This document shows, in pieces, positions 1 through 5,815 of a DNA stretch of 8,869 nucleotides. The stretch is taken from positions 1-8,869 of the forward strand of contig JAEWHY010000307.1 of the NCBI GenBank assembly GCA_023387555.1, read 5' to 3'. The first letter of the stretch is position 1. The number at the start of each line of letters is the position of its first letter. Position numbers and translations under genes: made by a program. The stretch comes from Pseudomonadota bacterium. Its GTDB lineage: Bacteria > Pseudomonadota > Alphaproteobacteria > Rhizobiales > Xanthobacteraceae. The notes below the pieces were generated by a model. The model had not been told where the DNA came from. It ran no database searches and saw only the letters and a program-made list of their open reading frames with translations.

Positions 1-1
1 G

Positions 2-1057
2 CCCTACACCATGGCCATGGTAGGCTTTGCGGTGGTGAACATCATTCTCGGCCGGCTGGCGGACCGGTTCGGCATTCTGACGCCGATCCTGATCAGCATC
101 GCCGCGCTCGGCATCGGTTACGTCGGCGCTGGCTTCTCGCCGACGCTATGGCTGTTCTGTGCCGCGCACTTTGTGCTCGGGTTCGGCAGCGCCGCCTCGT
201 TCGGACCGTTGATTGCCGACCTGTCGCATTGGTTCGAGAAGCGGCGCGGCATCGCGATCGCGATCGCCGCGACCGGCAACTATGTGGCGGGCGCGATATG
301 GCCGCCGGTAACGCAATATCTGATCTCCAGCGAAGGCTGGCGTGAAGCGCATATCGTCATCGGGATGATCTGCGTTGTTGCGATGCTGCCGTTGTCGCTG
401 ATGTTCCGGCGCGGATCCGATCCGCGTGGCAGTGGAAGCGCCGACGCCGTGCCTTTCGTGGCGCCGGATATCGGCGTCTCGAAGAACACGCTGTTTGTAT
501 TGCTGTGGATCGCCGGACTTGCCTGCTGTGTCGCGATGGCGATGCCGCAGGTGCACATCGTCGCCTATTGCGGCGATCTCGGATATGGCGTCGCTCGCGG
601 CGCCGAGATGCTGTCACTGATGCTGGTGTTCGGCATTGTCAGCCGCGTCGCTTCCGGCTTTGTCGCCGACCGCTTCGGCGGTGTCGTGACCCTGCTGATC
701 GGCTCGGTGATGCAGGCCGTCGCATTGTTCCTCTATCTGTTTTTCGACGGGCTCACGTCGCTGTTCATCATCTCGATCCTGTTCGGGATGTTCCAGGGCG
801 GGCTCGTCCCAAGCTATGCGGTGATCATTCGAGAGTATTTCCCGCCACAGGAAGCCGGGGCGCGGGTCGGCATGGTCGTGATGGCCAACGTCCTCGGGAT
901 GGCGCTCGGGGGCTGGATGTCCGGCTACATCTTCGACCTGACCGGTTCGTACCGCGCGGCATTCCTGAATGGGCTGCTCTGGAACATGCTCAATCTCGCC
1001 ATCGCGCTGTGGCTCCTGCGTGCCGGTCGTCCCCGCCTGCGCGCGGCGGTAGCATAA
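2..1057 (+). CDS. MFS transporter, 5' end missing
   Basis: This is an inner-membrane secondary transporter of the major facilitator superfamily; the substrate cannot be read from sequence. The reading frame is open to the left edge (Pro-Tyr-Thr precede the first in-frame Met at 11), so that Met is internal and the real start lies outside the window. Counting from Met 11, about 11 hydrophobic segments are visible, matching TM2 to TM12 of a 12-TM protein, so only the N-terminus and TM1 are missing. The MFS motif A appears after TM2 as GRLADRFG (residues 14-21), and its second-half counterpart as GFVADRFG after TM8, as expected from the internal duplication. A long central loop separates TM6 and TM7. 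The protein ends in a short Arg-rich cytoplasmic tail (GRPRLRAAVA). It resembles monocarboxylate/oxalate-formate type MFS carriers, but that is a weak impression. The 290-base gap and hairpin downstream suggest it is not in the same transcript as the oxidoreductase. Confidence 0.9.
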   Translation, partial: PYTMAMVGFAVVNIILGRLADRFGILTPILISIAALGIGYVGAGFSPTLWLFCAAHFVLGFGSAASFGPLIADLSHWFEKRRGIAIAIAATGNYVAGAIWPPVTQYLISSEGWREAHIVIGMICVVAMLPLSLMFRRGSDPRGSGSADAVPFVAPDIGVSKNTLFVLLWIAGLACCVAMAMPQVHIVAYCGDLGYGVARGAEMLSLMLVFGIVSRVASGFVADRFGGVVTLLIGSVMQAVALFLYLFFDGLTSLFIISILFGMFQGGLVPSYAVIIREYFPPQEAGARVGMVVMANVLGMALGGWMSGYIFDLTGSYRAAFLNGLLWNMLNLAIALWLLRAGRPRLRAAVA

Positions 1058-1185
1058 TCTTCGAGAACACCCTCCGGGCGCTGCTTGGACTCGGGACCTG
1101 TGCAGACCTGTGGCTTGTAGCAGCAGGGCTTGCGCATCATGCCCGTGTCCCTCAAAATGCTCATGCCCGAATCCGCCTCGGCAGC

Positions 1186-1222
1186 GGCACCCCTACAACC
1201 CTCGATAAATGGCGGGGGTGCC
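1186..1222 (+). terminator. Hairpin downstream of the MFS gene, possible terminator
   Basis: GGCACCCC (1186-1193) and GGGGTGCC (1215-1222) form a perfect 8-bp stem around a 21-base loop, 129 bases after the MFS stop codon. The following bases are CTTAAATG, with no run of T, so this is not a classic intrinsic terminator. It could still slow or end MFS transcription, or protect the 3' end of the mRNA. The stem is certain from sequence; its function is inferred. Confidence 0.3.
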
Positions 1223-1229
1223 CTTAAAT

Positions 1230-1246
1230 GGTCAGTAATGCTGACC
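1230..1246. promoter_or_regulatory. Inverted repeat GGTCAG-N5-CTGACC, possible operator
   Basis: A perfect 6-bp inverted repeat with a 5-base spacer (TAATG) lies 102 bases before the oxidoreductase start and just upstream of the candidate -35 hexamer. Its 17-bp size and symmetry fit a dimeric helix-turn-helix regulator. The half-site loosely resembles the TGGTC/GACCA half-sites of FadR-type GntR operators, but no regulator can be assigned. Confidence 0.3.
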
Positions 1247-1254
1247 TATCTGCC

Positions 1255-1281
1255 AACTTGATCAGTTTTATTGCTCAAGTT
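1255..1281. promoter_or_regulatory. Inverted repeat AACTTGA-N13-TCAAGTT over the candidate promoter
   Basis: AACTTGA at 1255-1261 is repeated in inverted form as TCAAGTT at 1275-1281, with a 13-base AT-rich spacer. This is a perfect 7-bp dyad in otherwise GC-rich DNA. It covers the candidate -35 hexamer and the spacer up to the -10 of the oxidoreductase promoter, the position expected for a repressor or for an activator touching the polymerase. It is not a standard Crp/Fnr box (TTGAT-N4-ATCAA), because the half-sites are too far apart. Confidence 0.4.
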
Positions 1282-1285
1282 TAAC
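1258..1285 (+). promoter_or_regulatory. Candidate sigma-70 promoter for the oxidoreductase gene
   Basis: TTGATC (1258-1263, four of six matches to TTGACA) and TTTAAC (1280-1285, four of six matches to TATAAT) are separated by 16 bases. They lie in the only AT-rich stretch of the gap. Transcription would start near 1292, giving a leader of roughly 55 bases. Matches are moderate and no start site is known, so this is a plausible proposal only. Confidence 0.35.
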
Positions 1286-1294
1286 GAGCCATCC

Positions 1295-1314
1295 GGGCTA
1301 GCGATCGCTGGCCC
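1295..1314 (+). promoter_or_regulatory. 20-bp dyad in the oxidoreductase leader
   Basis: GGGCTAGCGATCGCTGGCCC is symmetrical over its whole length except for one T/G pair (1299 with 1310). In RNA it would fold into an 8-bp stem with a GAUC loop directly after the predicted transcription start and about 20 bases before the ribosome binding site. It could be a DNA operator or a 5' stem-loop that stabilises the mRNA. The core GCGATCGC is a common octamer in GC-rich genomes, so part of the symmetry may be chance. Confidence 0.35.
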
Positions 1315-1333
1315 TGGTGCGCACATGAGGCAT

Positions 1334-1339
1334 AAAGGA
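1334..1339 (+). promoter_or_regulatory. Ribosome binding site of the oxidoreductase gene
   Basis: AAAGGA lies 8 bases before the ATG at 1348. This good spacing supports that start codon. Confidence 0.6.
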
Positions 1340-1347
1340 TCGCGCGC

Positions 1348-4300
1348 ATGACTTTGCGGCAGGTCAGTCTTGACGACAAATACGACCTGACAAAGCAGCA
1401 GGTTTTCGTCACCGGCTACCAGGCTCTGGTACGGCTCTGCCTGATGCAGAAGGAGCGCGATCGTCGCGCCGGTCTCAATACCGCTGGCTATGTCACCGGA
1501 TACCGCGGTTCGCCGCTTGGCGGGCTGGACAACCAGTTCATTCGCGCCCGCAAGTTTCTGACGCCAAACGACATCATCATCCAGCCCGGCCTGAACGAGG
1601 ATCTCGCTGCGACCGCGCTGTGGGGCACCCAGCAGGCCGAACTCCGCGGCGAAGGCAAGTACGACGGCGTCTTCGGCATCTGGTACGGCAAGGGTCCCGG
1701 CGTCGATCGCACCGGCGACGTATTCCGGCATGCGAACTTCGCCGGCTCGTCGAAGCACGGCGGCGTGCTTGCGCTGATGGGCGACGACCACACCGCGGAA
1801 TCCTCCACCACCGCGCACCAGTCCGAATATCACTTCGTCGACGTGATGATACCGATCCTGAACCCCGCCGGAGTTCAGGAGATCATCGACTACGGGCTTT
1901 ATGGCCTGGCCATGTCGCGCTTCTGCGGGACATGGGCGGCGCTCAAGTGCATGCACGAAACGGTGGAAGCGACCGCCGTGGTCGATGGCTCGCTCGATCG
2001 CGTGAATATCGTGATCCCGCGGGATTTCGTGATGCCCGAGGGCGGGCTCAATATCCGCCTGCACGACTCCATCCTCGGACAGGAAGCGCGGCTCTACGAC
2101 TACAAGCGCGACGCAATGCTCGCCTTCATCCGCGCCAACAAGCTCAACAAGATCATCACGTCCGGCGGGCCGAATGCCAAGATCGGCATCATCACCACCG
2201 GCAAGGCCTATCTCGATGTGCGCCAGGCGCTCGACGAACTCGGCATCGACGAAGTGCGCTGCAATCAGCTCGGGCTTCGGATCTTCAAGATCGGCTGCCC
2301 GTGGCCGATCCCGCGTGAAGAACTGATCGACTTCGCAAAGGGGCTTGATCTCATCATCGTCGTCGAGGAGAAGCGCGCGCTGCTCGAAGTGCAGGTTCGC
2401 GAGGAGCTCTACGGCACCGCCAACCAGCCGCTTTGCATCGGCAAAAAGGACGAGCGCGGCAACTGGCTGTTCCCGATCAAGGGCGCGCTGGATCCGAACG
2501 AAGTCGCCATCACCATCGGCGACCGTCTGCTGGCGCGCGGCCATGACGATGCGATCGCGACCAGGGTTTCGCGGCTCAAGCAGGCGCAGCATGCGCTGTC
2601 CGAGCTGCAGGAGGTGGCGGCGCGGTCGCCCTATTTCTGTTCGGGGTGTCCGCACAACACCTCGACCAAGGTGCCGGAGGGCATGCGGGCTTATGCCGGC
2701 ATCGGCTGCCACTACATGGCGCAGTTCATGGACCGCAACACGCTCGGTTACACCCATATGGGCGGCGAGGGTGCGAACTGGGTCGGCGAGGCGCCGTTCT
2801 CGAACCGCAACCACGTGTTCCAGAACCTCGGCGACGGCACCTACAATCATTCCGGCTATCTGGCGATCCGTGCCGCCATCGCCTCGGGCGTGAACATCAC
2901 CTACAAGATCCTCTACAACGACGCGGTGGCGATGACCGGCGGGCAGCAGCACGAAGGCCAGCTGACCGTGCCGCAGATTGCCCGGCAGGTGTCTGCGGAA
3001 GGGGTGGCGCGCATCGCCATTGTCAGCGACGACCCTCGCAAATATCCGAGCGGCATCGACTGGCCGAAGGGTATCACCTTCCATCACCGCGACGACCTCA
3101 ATGAGGTGCAGCGCGAATTCGCCTCTGTGCCCGGTACGTCGGTCCTGATCTATGATCAGACCTGTGCGGCCGAGAAGCGCCGCCGGCGCAAGCGCGGCGC
3201 CTTCCCCGACCCGGACAAGCGCGTTCTGATCAACGAACTGGTCTGCGAGGGCTGCGGCGATTGCGGTGTGAAATCGAATTGCGTTTCGGTGCAGCCGCTG
3301 GCGACCGAGTGGGGCCGCAAGCGCACCATCGACCAGTCGAGCTGCAACAAGGATTATTCCTGCGTGAACGGCTTCTGCCCGTCGTTCGTGACGGTGCATG
3401 GCGCCAAACCGAAGAAGGGCCGGGCGGTCACCGAGGGTGACGCGCCTAAGCTTCCCGCGCCTGTCCTGCCGGTAATCGACGAGCCATACGGCATCATCGT
3501 CACCGGCATCGGCGGCACCGGTGTCGTCACCATCGGCGGCGTGCTCGGGATGGCGGCGCATCTGGAAGGCAAGGGTGTCGGCATCATCGACATGGCCGGG
3601 CTCGCGCAGAAGGGTGGAGCGGTCTACAGCCACATCCGCATTGCCAACAAGCCCGAGGACATCCACGCCATCCGCATCGCGGCGGGCGGCGCCGACCTCG
3701 TCCTCGGCGGCGACATTGTGGTGGCCGGCAACAAGAAGGTGCTCGCCGCGGTGAAGCACGGCACCACCCGCATGATCGTCAATCTCGCCGAATTCCTGCC
3801 GGGCGATTTCACGCGCAATGCGGATTTCTCCCTGCCGATGGAGCGGCTGAAGCGCGCCATCGTGTCGGCGGCAGGCCGCGACCAGGCCTCCTTCATCGAT
3901 GCGACGCGGCTCGCGACCGCGCTGCTCGGCAACTCGATCGCCGCCAACATGTTCATGGTGGGCTATGCGTTCCAGAAGGGGGCGCTGCCGCTCTCGGCGG
4001 AATCGATCGAGACTGCGATCGAGATGAACGGCGAAGCGGTGGCGATGAACCAGGCCGCCTTCCGTTGGGGTCGCCGGGCCGCGATCGATGTGGCTGAAGT
4101 TGAAAATCTGATTCCAGGCGCGGCTGCGGAGGACGAGAACCGCAAGCTGTCGCAGTCGCTGGACGAAATCATCGATCGTCGCGTCGCGTTCCTCACCGCC
4201 TATCAGGATGTGGCTTACGCGAAGCGCTATAGCGATCTGGTCGCGAAGGTCCGCGCGGCGGAGGATACGAGGACTCCCGGCCGCAGCGGCCTTGCCGAAG

Positions 4301-4821
4301 CGGTCGCGCGCAATTTGTTCAAGCTGATGGCTTACAAGGACGAATACGAGGTGGCGCGGCTCTATACCGACGGCACCTTCGCCAAGCAGGTGGCATCGGC
4401 CTTCGAGCCCGGCAGCCTGCGTTACGAATTCCACCTTGCGCCGCCGTTGCTGGCAAGGGTCGACAAGGCCACCGGCGAGCCGCGGAAGATGAGCTTCGGC
4501 CCATGGATGATGAAGGCGTTCGGTGTGCTGCGCCGCTTCAAGTTCCTGCGTGGAACGGCGTTCGATCCGTTCGGCTATACCGCGGAGCGAAAGACCGAGC
4601 GGCGCCTGATCGCCGATTACGAGGCGATGCTGTCGGAAGTGCTAGCGACGCTCACTGCGGACAATCATCCGGTTGCGGTCGGCCTTGCCGTCATCCCCGA
4701 GAAAATCCGCGGTTTCGGTCATGTGAAGCTGCGCAACCTCAAGGCCGCGAAAGCCGACGAGGCGGCGCTGCTGGAGCAGTTCCGGGGTGGCGGCGCGCCG
4801 ATGCTCAAAGCGGCGGAATAA
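1348..4821 (+). CDS. Indolepyruvate ferredoxin oxidoreductase, single-chain (fused alpha/gamma) type
   Basis: This enzyme oxidatively decarboxylates aryl pyruvates (indolepyruvate, phenylpyruvate) to aryl-acetyl-CoA, passing electrons to a ferredoxin or similar carrier. It is thiamine-diphosphate dependent and cytoplasmic. At 1157 residues it has the length of the fused proteobacterial form. In order: a pyrimidine-binding domain with GYRGSPLGG (51-59); a CSGCPHN motif (431-437); a thiamine-diphosphate domain with GDG at 495-497 and Asn 524 (GDG-X26-N); a cysteine-rich ferredoxin-like segment (C633, 636, 639, 645, 666, 672, 677); a gamma-subunit (IorB-like) domain starting near GIGGTG (720-725); and a C-terminal region (about 970-1150) found in this family and, to my recollection, called DUF6537. 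The start is supported by AAAGGA 8 bases upstream. No ferredoxin gene is visible nearby. The true substrate could instead be another 2-oxo acid. Family assignment is firm; substrate is inferred. Confidence 0.95.
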   Translation: MTLRQVSLDDKYDLTKQQVFVTGYQALVRLCLMQKERDRRAGLNTAGYVTGYRGSPLGGLDNQFIRARKFLTPNDIIIQPGLNEDLAATALWGTQQAELRGEGKYDGVFGIWYGKGPGVDRTGDVFRHANFAGSSKHGGVLALMGDDHTAESSTTAHQSEYHFVDVMIPILNPAGVQEIIDYGLYGLAMSRFCGTWAALKCMHETVEATAVVDGSLDRVNIVIPRDFVMPEGGLNIRLHDSILGQEARLYDYKRDAMLAFIRANKLNKIITSGGPNAKIGIITTGKAYLDVRQALDELGIDEVRCNQLGLRIFKIGCPWPIPREELIDFAKGLDLIIVVEEKRALLEVQVREELYGTANQPLCIGKKDERGNWLFPIKGALDPNEVAITIGDRLLARGHDDAIATRVSRLKQAQHALSELQEVAARSPYFCSGCPHNTSTKVPEGMRAYAGIGCHYMAQFMDRNTLGYTHMGGEGANWVGEAPFSNRNHVFQNLGDGTYNHSGYLAIRAAIASGVNITYKILYNDAVAMTGGQQHEGQLTVPQIARQVSAEGVARIAIVSDDPRKYPSGIDWPKGITFHHRDDLNEVQREFASVPGTSVLIYDQTCAAEKRRRRKRGAFPDPDKRVLINELVCEGCGDCGVKSNCVSVQPLATEWGRKRTIDQSSCNKDYSCVNGFCPSFVTVHGAKPKKGRAVTEGDAPKLPAPVLPVIDEPYGIIVTGIGGTGVVTIGGVLGMAAHLEGKGVGIIDMAGLAQKGGAVYSHIRIANKPEDIHAIRIAAGGADLVLGGDIVVAGNKKVLAAVKHGTTRMIVNLAEFLPGDFTRNADFSLPMERLKRAIVSAAGRDQASFIDATRLATALLGNSIAANMFMVGYAFQKGALPLSAESIETAIEMNGEAVAMNQAAFRWGRRAAIDVAEVENLIPGAAAEDENRKLSQSLDEIIDRRVAFLTAYQDVAYAKRYSDLVAKVRAAEDTRTPGRSGLAEAVARNLFKLMAYKDEYEVARLYTDGTFAKQVASAFEPGSLRYEFHLAPPLLARVDKATGEPRKMSFGPWMMKAFGVLRRFKFLRGTAFDPFGYTAERKTERRLIADYEAMLSEVLATLTADNHPVAVGLAVIPEKIRGFGHVKLRNLKAAKADEAALLEQFRGGGAPMLKAAE

Positions 4822-4835
4822 CGCTCGGGCTTGAG

Positions 4836-4856
4836 TGGCCGCGACCTGCGCGGTCA
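4836..4856 (+). other. Hairpin in the oxidoreductase-regulator spacer
   Basis: TGGCCGCG (4836-4843) pairs with CGCGGTCA (4849-4856) through eight base pairs, one of them G-T, around a 5-base loop (ACCTG). It sits 14 bases after the oxidoreductase stop and 17 bases before the preferred start of the regulator. There is no T run, so it is a poor terminator. It could mark the 3' end of the oxidoreductase mRNA or tune expression of the regulator. Confidence 0.3.
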
Positions 4857-4873
4857 TAATGGCGGCTTGGCCC

Positions 4874-5563
4874 ATGAGTGAGCCCGCCTTGATTTCAGCC
4901 GAGCATCTTCTCCGTATCGCGTTCTGGTCGCACGATCTCGATGCCGACGAGATCGAACGCGTGCGCCGTGGCATCGTCGAGAAGACTTTTGCGCGCGGCG
5001 ATTATGTCTGTCACCGCGGCGATCGCTTCGAGGCCTGGACCGGCGTTTCCGACGGCCTGATGAAGATTTCGACCACGTCGCGTTCAGGCAAGAGCGTCAC
5101 CCTCGCCGGCATGCGCACCGGCGTCTGGTTCGGGGAGGGCTCGCTGCTGAAGCACGAGCCGCGGCAATACGATCTCGTTGCCTTGCGCGAGACCCGGCTC
5201 GCGCTGATGAACAAGGGCACGTTCTTCTGGCTGTTCGAGAACAGCGCCGCGTTCAACCGCTTTCTGGTGCGGCAGTTCAACGAGCGTCTCGGCCAGTTCA
5301 TCGCACTTGTCGAATACGACCGTTCGCTCGATGCGACCGCGCGCGTGGCGCGCAGCATCGCCTGGCTGTTCAATCCCGTTCTCTACAGCGACGACGAACG
5401 CCACCTGGCGATCAATCACGAGGAGGTCGGCTTGCTGTCCGGCGTATCGCGGCCGGTGGCCGGGCAGAGCCTCAAGCGGCTGGAGCGCGACGGGCTGATC
5501 CGCATGGAACACGGCGGACTGACGGTGGTCGATCTCGAAGGATTGCGAACCTACGGGGATTGA
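4874..5563 (+). CDS. Crp/Fnr-family transcriptional regulator
   Basis: This is a 229-residue cytoplasmic DNA-binding regulator. The N-terminal half is a cyclic-nucleotide-type beta-barrel with the conserved Gly-Glu pair at 87-88 (FGEGSLL). A long dimerisation helix follows (about 110-150). The C-terminal winged helix-turn-helix has its helices near 184-205 (EVGLLSGVSRPVAGQSLKRL). It lacks the N-terminal cysteine cluster of oxygen-sensing Fnr. The pocket reads PRQYD around R97 instead of the Arg-Ser-Ala of cAMP-binding Crp, so cAMP is not an obvious ligand. The frame is open back to a GTG at 4835 (242 residues) and also offers ATG 4859; I prefer ATG 4874 because MSEPALISAEHL matches how relatives begin and because the upstream stretch forms a hairpin. 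No start has a strong ribosome binding site. It follows the oxidoreductase by 52 bases on the same strand, so co-transcription and control of the neighbouring genes are plausible but inferred. Confidence 0.88.
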   Translation: MSEPALISAEHLLRIAFWSHDLDADEIERVRRGIVEKTFARGDYVCHRGDRFEAWTGVSDGLMKISTTSRSGKSVTLAGMRTGVWFGEGSLLKHEPRQYDLVALRETRLALMNKGTFFWLFENSAAFNRFLVRQFNERLGQFIALVEYDRSLDATARVARSIAWLFNPVLYSDDERHLAINHEEVGLLSGVSRPVAGQSLKRLERDGLIRMEHGGLTVVDLEGLRTYGD

Positions 5564-5693
5564 TCGGGCGATCGGCCCTGTGCCGCAGCGGACTGAATGA
5601 TACCCGCCCGGTCCGATCGGTGGCGTGCCAGCGCGACAAAAATCACCGGTCAGACTAGGCAACAAATCGCCCTACGTCTGTCAAGTGCGGGAT

Positions 5694-5717
5694 TTGCACG
5701 CGACCTTTTTGTTGCAA
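5694..5717. promoter_or_regulatory. Spaced TTGCA motifs, possible activator site
   Basis: TTGCA occurs at 5694-5698 and again within the palindrome TTGCAA at 5712-5717, 18 bases apart, just upstream of the TATAAG candidate -10. The spacing is close to two helical turns, which would suit a dimeric activator. There is no good -35 hexamer, so activator dependence would make sense. This is weak evidence. Confidence 0.2.
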
Positions 5718-5724
5718 TTTAGGG

Positions 5725-5730
5725 TATAAG
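5725..5730 (+). promoter_or_regulatory. Candidate -10 element of the ligase/importer transcript
   Basis: TATAAG matches the sigma-70 -10 consensus in five of six positions and lies in the AT-rich part of the 252-base gap before the ligase. At 16 to 18 bases upstream there is nothing resembling TTGACA (CGACCTTT). If used, transcription would begin near 5737 and leave a leader of about 80 bases. The rest of the gap (5564-5690) shows no gene or strong signal. Confidence 0.35.
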
Positions 5731-5747
5731 ACGAACACTGGGGACAT

Positions 5748-5793
5748 GGCCGCGGGCAGGCGGCCGATAACGACAACGCGCGGCAAACGCGCG
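5748..5793 (+). promoter_or_regulatory. Two tandem hairpins in the ligase leader
   Basis: GGCCGC (5748-5753) pairs with GCGGCC (5760-5765) around a 6-base loop, and CGCGCG (5777-5782) pairs with CGCGCG (5788-5793) around GCAAA. Both stems are perfect 6-bp GC helices. The second ends 7 bases before the ribosome binding site. They may stabilise the mRNA or affect ribosome access. Short GC stems are common in such a genome, so a role is unproven. Confidence 0.3.
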
Positions 5794-5800
5794 AAATTTC

Positions 5801-5807
5801 AGGGAGG
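5801..5807 (+). promoter_or_regulatory. Ribosome binding site selecting the GTG start of the ligase
   Basis: AGGGAGG is followed by 8 bases and then GTG at 5816, an ideal distance. An ATG at 5808 sits directly against this site, is out of frame with the ligase and reaches a stop after three codons, so the GTG is the real start. Confidence 0.75.
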
Positions 5808-5815
5808 ATGGCGCC

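Noticed and set aside
251..269. Repeated GCGATC units in the MFS gene
   Set aside because: They encode alternating Ala and Ile of a membrane helix with the favoured codons; no separate function is indicated.
1095..1112. Short tandem repeat GACCTGTGCA-GACCTGTG in the gap after the MFS gene
   Set aside because: Fewer than two full 10-base units; no further copies or symmetry, so likely chance.
505..1227. A 240-codon + strand frame overlapping the MFS gene and the gap
   Set aside because: The product is Arg-rich with no hydrophobic or domain pattern, while the overlapping frame encodes a clear 11-TM transporter.
1246..4434. A 1062-codon open frame on the - strand, opposite the oxidoreductase
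   Set aside because: It mirrors a gene with unmistakable family motifs. The product is dominated by Arg, His, Ala, Asp and Val with no domain, as expected when a GC-rich gene is read on the other strand, and it continues over the promoter region.
5567..5579. GGGC-N5-GCCC hairpin after the regulator as a terminator
   Set aside because: Only a 4-bp stem and no T run.
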